64,000 bases of DNA from Parasponia andersonii (lineage: Eukaryota > Streptophyta > Magnoliopsida > Rosales > Cannabaceae), in contig JXTB01000330.1 of assembly GCA_002914805.1 (NCBI GenBank), positions 397,618 to 461,617 of the forward strand. Direction: 5' to 3'. The position numbers and the translations under genes were made by a program. How positions within the stretch are numbered: position 1 is the first letter of the stretch; the number at the start of each line of letters is the position of its first letter. Positions 62,601 to 64,000 of this stretch are shown piece after piece. The notes beneath the pieces were generated by a model. The model saw nothing but the letters and a program-made list of their open reading frames with translations, ran no database searches and was not told the DNA's origin.

Positions 62601-63849
62601 TTCAAGGGACGGGACTTTTCTACTGGATTCTCCCGTCAGTATCCAGAGATAACATTCTGCAAAATTTATTTTTTTAAGAAAATTGTGGCAGTGTCTATGC
62701 ATTAACATTTATCACTTAATTTATTATGCATTAAGTTTTCCAAGCCAGTGTGGAAATTTGAGTTAAAAAGGAAAAATAAGTTTTAATACTTAGCTGGTAA
62801 TCCTGATCGATGATTAGTAAATAAAGCTGAATCTGGCTGTCAACTCATGTTGATAATAATGGTATAGTGATGTAAAGAAAAGACTCATGTTGGTTTTGGA
62901 CAAATCTAATTCCACTAGAGGAGTTCATGGAACTAGATCCTTAAGTTGTCGGTACGGTCTTATGCTAATCAGGTTGAATATTAACTGTGTTTTCATTATT
63001 TAACTGTTTCCCAGATCTTAATAAATTCTGCTAGAATTCCAGCATTCTTTCGTATCATGAGAGCACGTAATGCAATAAATAGACTGAACCCGTTTTCCAG
63101 AACATTGGTTGTGGTGCTTGCCTATTAGTTTTTTAATGATAATATCTAGTAAACGGACTATGTGTCACTTACATTCAAGCTCGTTAGTTTACATCAATTT
63201 GCACTTGTGTAACATTGTCGGCCTAAATGATAATCTAATGGTTTACAATCTTTTACCTTGCATTAACACGTTATACGTTTTCTGTTTGACAGTTTAAAAA
63301 AATTGTTGTAGGTTCGAATATTTGCCCTCATGGATGATCCTATTATAGATGCCATTTGCGAAAAACTTAAGCAAACGACATACATCAAAGGAAGCAAAGT
63401 TTTGTATTATGGTGGTCTAGTGGAGAAGATGACTTTTGTAGTCCGTGGAAAAATGGTGACTGTCGGAGAAAATGGGATTAATGACACCTTATCTGAAGGG
63501 GACGTTTGCGGGGAGGAACTACTCACATGGTGTCTTGAGCACTCTTCAATAAACAAAGGTAAGGTATCATCAGTTCGATAAGTGGTAACTGTCCAAGGTC
63601 TTGATTGACTTGCAATAGTCAGTAAGCAGTGTGAGCTATAGATTCAATAGTATTATTATTTAAGTGTGCATTTTATTATATTGTAGATTTGAAAAAGATT
63701 AGGATTCCGGGAAAGAGATTGATAAGCAACAGAATGGTGGAGTGTCTGACAAACGTAGAAGCATTCTCACTCCGAGCTGCTGATCTCGAAGAAGTTACCA
63801 GTCTCTATTCAAGGCTATTGCGAAATCCACGTGTTCAAGGAGCCATAAG
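42516..63849 (+). CDS. CNGC20: Cyclic nucleotide-gated cation channel, CNGC19/CNGC20 type, 11 coding exons, 3' end off the window
   Basis: Six-helix plant calcium-permeable cation channel (group IVa), known in Arabidopsis at the plasma membrane and acting in immunity. Exons: 42516-43010, 45106-45297, 47007-47105, 47456-47593, 48322-48570, 58547-58792, 60395-60540, 61823-61900, 62358-62487, 63312-63558, 63687-63849. All have GT-AG borders and phases agree, giving about 728 codons (Arabidopsis CNGC20 has about 764). In order: cytosolic N-terminus with [16 protein letters not shown]1-S4, S5 and pore loop with filter AGNQ (479-482), S6 ([15 protein letters not shown]), C-linker, cyclic-nucleotide-binding domain with [11 protein letters not shown] (654-664) and hinge [13 protein letters not shown]. 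The IQ calmodulin-binding segment should lie in the missing last exon. CNGC19 and CNGC20 cannot be separated from sequence alone here. Confidence 0.95.
43011..45105 (+). other. CNGC coding intron 1 with LINE fragment
   Basis: 2095 bp. The left part holds an antisense LINE fragment. The rest (43880-45105) is unassigned, with a short A-rich stretch (44745-44860) that may be another retroposon tail. Confidence 0.6.
43087..43870 (-). mobile_element. LINE (L1-type) 3' fragment, antisense in CNGC intron
   Basis: The plus strand starts with (ATTT)n followed by TGATAAGAAACAAAAC, the reverse of a common plant L1 tail. Read on the minus strand the rest gives zf-RVT-type pieces such as [20 protein letters not shown] and [14 protein letters not shown], interrupted by stops. 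5'-truncated; the right border is approximate. Confidence 0.65.
45106..45297 (+). CDS. CNGC20: CNGC coding exon 2 (S1)
   Basis: 64 codons, [20 protein letters not shown] to SVQE. It includes the pre-S1 segment ([15 protein letters not shown]) and the hydrophobic helix S1 (residues about 206-227). The acceptor is TTTGCAG and the donor GTAATG. Confidence 0.94.
45298..47006 (+). other. CNGC coding intron 2 (1709 bp)
   Basis: AT-rich. A local near-duplication (GGTAGCTAGATTTAGGGATAA / GTTGCTGGATTTAGGGATAA, in pieces) lies at 45650-45706. Nothing else was recognised. Confidence 0.5.
47007..47105 (+). CDS. CNGC20: CNGC coding exon 3 (S2)
   Basis: 33 codons, [18 protein letters not shown] to HMLLQ, the S2 helix. 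The acceptor is TTGCAG and the donor GTAACC. Confidence 0.94.
47456..47593 (+). CDS. CNGC20: CNGC coding exon 4 (S2-S3 loop and S3)
   Basis: 46 codons, [20 protein letters not shown] to VLPVPQ, with the conserved [16 protein letters not shown] and the S3 helix [14 protein letters not shown]. The donor GTAACT runs straight into a CT repeat. Confidence 0.94.
47597..47692 (+). repeat. (CT)n tract beside a 5' splice site
   Basis: About 95 bases, almost pure CT with a few TTT breaks, starting four to six bases into the intron. Confidence 0.9.
48322..48570 (+). CDS. CNGC20: CNGC coding exon 5 (S4-S5)
   Basis: 83 codons, [20 protein letters not shown] to WYLFGLQ. It has the S4-like [20 protein letters not shown] with few positive charges, as in ligand-gated rather than voltage-gated channels, and the S5 helix ([20 protein letters not shown]). 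The donor GTTGGT opens the 9976-bp intron. Confidence 0.94.
49414..49764 (+). repeat. 5' LTR of intronic Gypsy element
   Basis: Starts TGATGGAGATCATACGTCTA and ends TTCTACATTA. Over the first 250 bases it differs from the 3' LTR at roughly one position in eight by eye, suggesting an insertion several million years old at usual plant rates. Confidence 0.85.
52496..54812 (-). mobile_element. LINE (L1-type), 5'-truncated, inserted antisense in the Gypsy element
   Basis: A T run at 52496-52507 is the reverse of a poly(A) tail. Minus-strand parts are the C-terminal half of the reverse transcriptase with [13 protein letters not shown] (near 54620), [13 protein letters not shown] (53930), a zf-RVT finger (about 53640-53450, [13 protein letters not shown]) and RNase H (about 53110-52800, [20 protein letters not shown]). 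Stops and shifts interrupt it. TTAGC at 52491-52495 and 54813-54817 is a possible short target duplication. Gypsy coding resumes directly after the right copy. Confidence 0.85.
57877..58246 (+). repeat. 3' LTR of intronic Gypsy element
   Basis: Starts TAATGGAGATCATATGTTTA and ends TTCTACATCA. The consensus termini TGATG and CATCA are perfect inverses. It contains TCTATAAATAAGC, a TATA-like motif, at about 58048-58062. Confidence 0.85.
58547..58792 (+). CDS. CNGC20: CNGC coding exon 6 (extracellular S5-pore turret)
   Basis: 82 codons, [20 protein letters not shown] to FSLFWGFQ. It carries five cysteines (396, 401, 409, 414, 437) and three N-glycosylation sequons (NWT 427, NAT 433, NLT 453), as expected of an outward-facing loop. 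The acceptor TCCTAG is at 58541-58546, just beyond the inserted elements. Confidence 0.94.
58793..60394 (+). other. CNGC coding intron 6 (1602 bp) with a 64-bp direct repeat
   Basis: Two units with period 64 start at 59343 and 59407 (GGCATAATATG on, both with AGATGATCAGAAATCCT). Otherwise plain. Confidence 0.6.
60395..60540 (+). CDS. CNGC20: CNGC coding exon 7 (selectivity filter and S6)
   Basis: [18 protein letters not shown] gives the pore helix and filter AGNQ; S6 is [20 protein letters not shown]. The acceptor is GATGAAG, a weak purine-rich context fixed by phase and protein match. The exon ends in phase 2. Confidence 0.92.
60541..61822 (+). other. CNGC coding intron 7 (1282 bp)
   Basis: No gene or element recognised; has a T run at about 61472-61490. 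The later introns at 61901-62357, 62488-63311, 63559-63686 and 63850-64000 are likewise plain. Confidence 0.55.
61823..61900 (+). CDS. CNGC20: CNGC coding exon 8 (C-linker)
   Basis: 26 codons, [20 protein letters not shown] then PEDLR, the conserved C-linker start. The acceptor is CATACAG and the donor GTATTA; phase 2 on both sides. Confidence 0.94.
62358..62487 (+). CDS. CNGC20: CNGC coding exon 9 (C-linker)
   Basis: [20 protein letters not shown] to [10 protein letters not shown]. The [10 protein letters not shown] and [14 protein letters not shown] blocks are nearly invariant in plant CNGCs. Confidence 0.95.
63312..63558 (+). CDS. CNGC20: CNGC coding exon 10 (cyclic-nucleotide-binding domain)
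   Basis: Residues 592-674, [20 protein letters not shown] on. It holds the beta-roll ([15 protein letters not shown]) and the phosphate-binding cassette [14 protein letters not shown]. The donor follows AACAAAG. Confidence 0.95.
63687..63849 (+). CDS. CNGC20: CNGC coding exon 11 (hinge and aC helix)
   Basis: [20 protein letters not shown] to [10 protein letters not shown], including the hinge [17 protein letters not shown] that follows the binding cassette in the plant CNGC signature. The donor GTGCCT is at 63850. The next acceptor (TTCAATTTTAG) is the last base of the window. Confidence 0.93.
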
Positions 63850-64000
63850 GTGCCTTTTCCTTTTTTTATTTTTTTCGTGCATTTACATCCAAATTATAGT
63901 CGAAGATGGTAATCTAGCAATGCTGTTTCATATTTCCCCGGCTTCACGGCGAAATAACACCTTTTAAAAGTTTTTGCTTGGCCTTTTCTTTCAATTTTAG

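Noticed and set aside
1-64000. tRNA, rRNA, snoRNA or CRISPR features
   Set aside because: No cloverleaf, no rRNA-like GC-rich block and no regular spacer array were seen by eye; the tandem repeats present have no unique spacers.

Overview
This is a nuclear genomic window from a flowering plant, probably a eudicot (inferred from the two spliced genes and their plant-only families; I cannot name the species). It is AT-rich and crowded with transposons. It holds the ends of two large host genes that point away from each other, with about 31 kb of repeat-filled DNA between them.

Left, 1-10400, minus strand: a plant-specific DYRK-type protein kinase (DYRKP group). It has seven coding exons: a LisH motif in the first exon, a long acidic and serine-rich middle, and a C-terminal kinase domain. 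Only the last few codons are cut off by the window edge. About 1160 residues are visible.

Middle, 10400-41500: no intact gene. In order it holds a long-TIR foldback element, a solo-LTR-like promoter fragment, a 1.04-kb Mutator-like element, a small MITE, a 30-bp minisatellite, a 109-bp tandem array, adjacent foldback repeats, a dead hAT transposon beside a 33-base assembly gap, an orphan core promoter, a broken gene of unknown function, a 5'-truncated Ty3/Gypsy chromovirus with a 2.9-kb LTR, and a 5'-truncated Ty1/Copia. The last two are joined head to head.

Right, 41500-64000, plus strand: a CNGC19/CNGC20-type cyclic nucleotide-gated cation channel. It has a leader intron and 11 coding exons (about 728 residues). 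The window ends exactly on the splice acceptor of the next exon. One intron has grown to 9976 bp because a Ty3/Gypsy element with recognisable LTRs and a 5-bp target duplication sits in it, and a 5'-truncated LINE sits inside that element. Another LINE 3' fragment lies in the first coding intron.

In Arabidopsis, as I remember it, CNGC19/CNGC20 (At3g17690/At3g17700) lie close to a DYRKP kinase (At3g17750). The gene pair may therefore be an old linkage that was kept while transposons filled the space between the genes. I found no rRNA, tRNA or CRISPR array.
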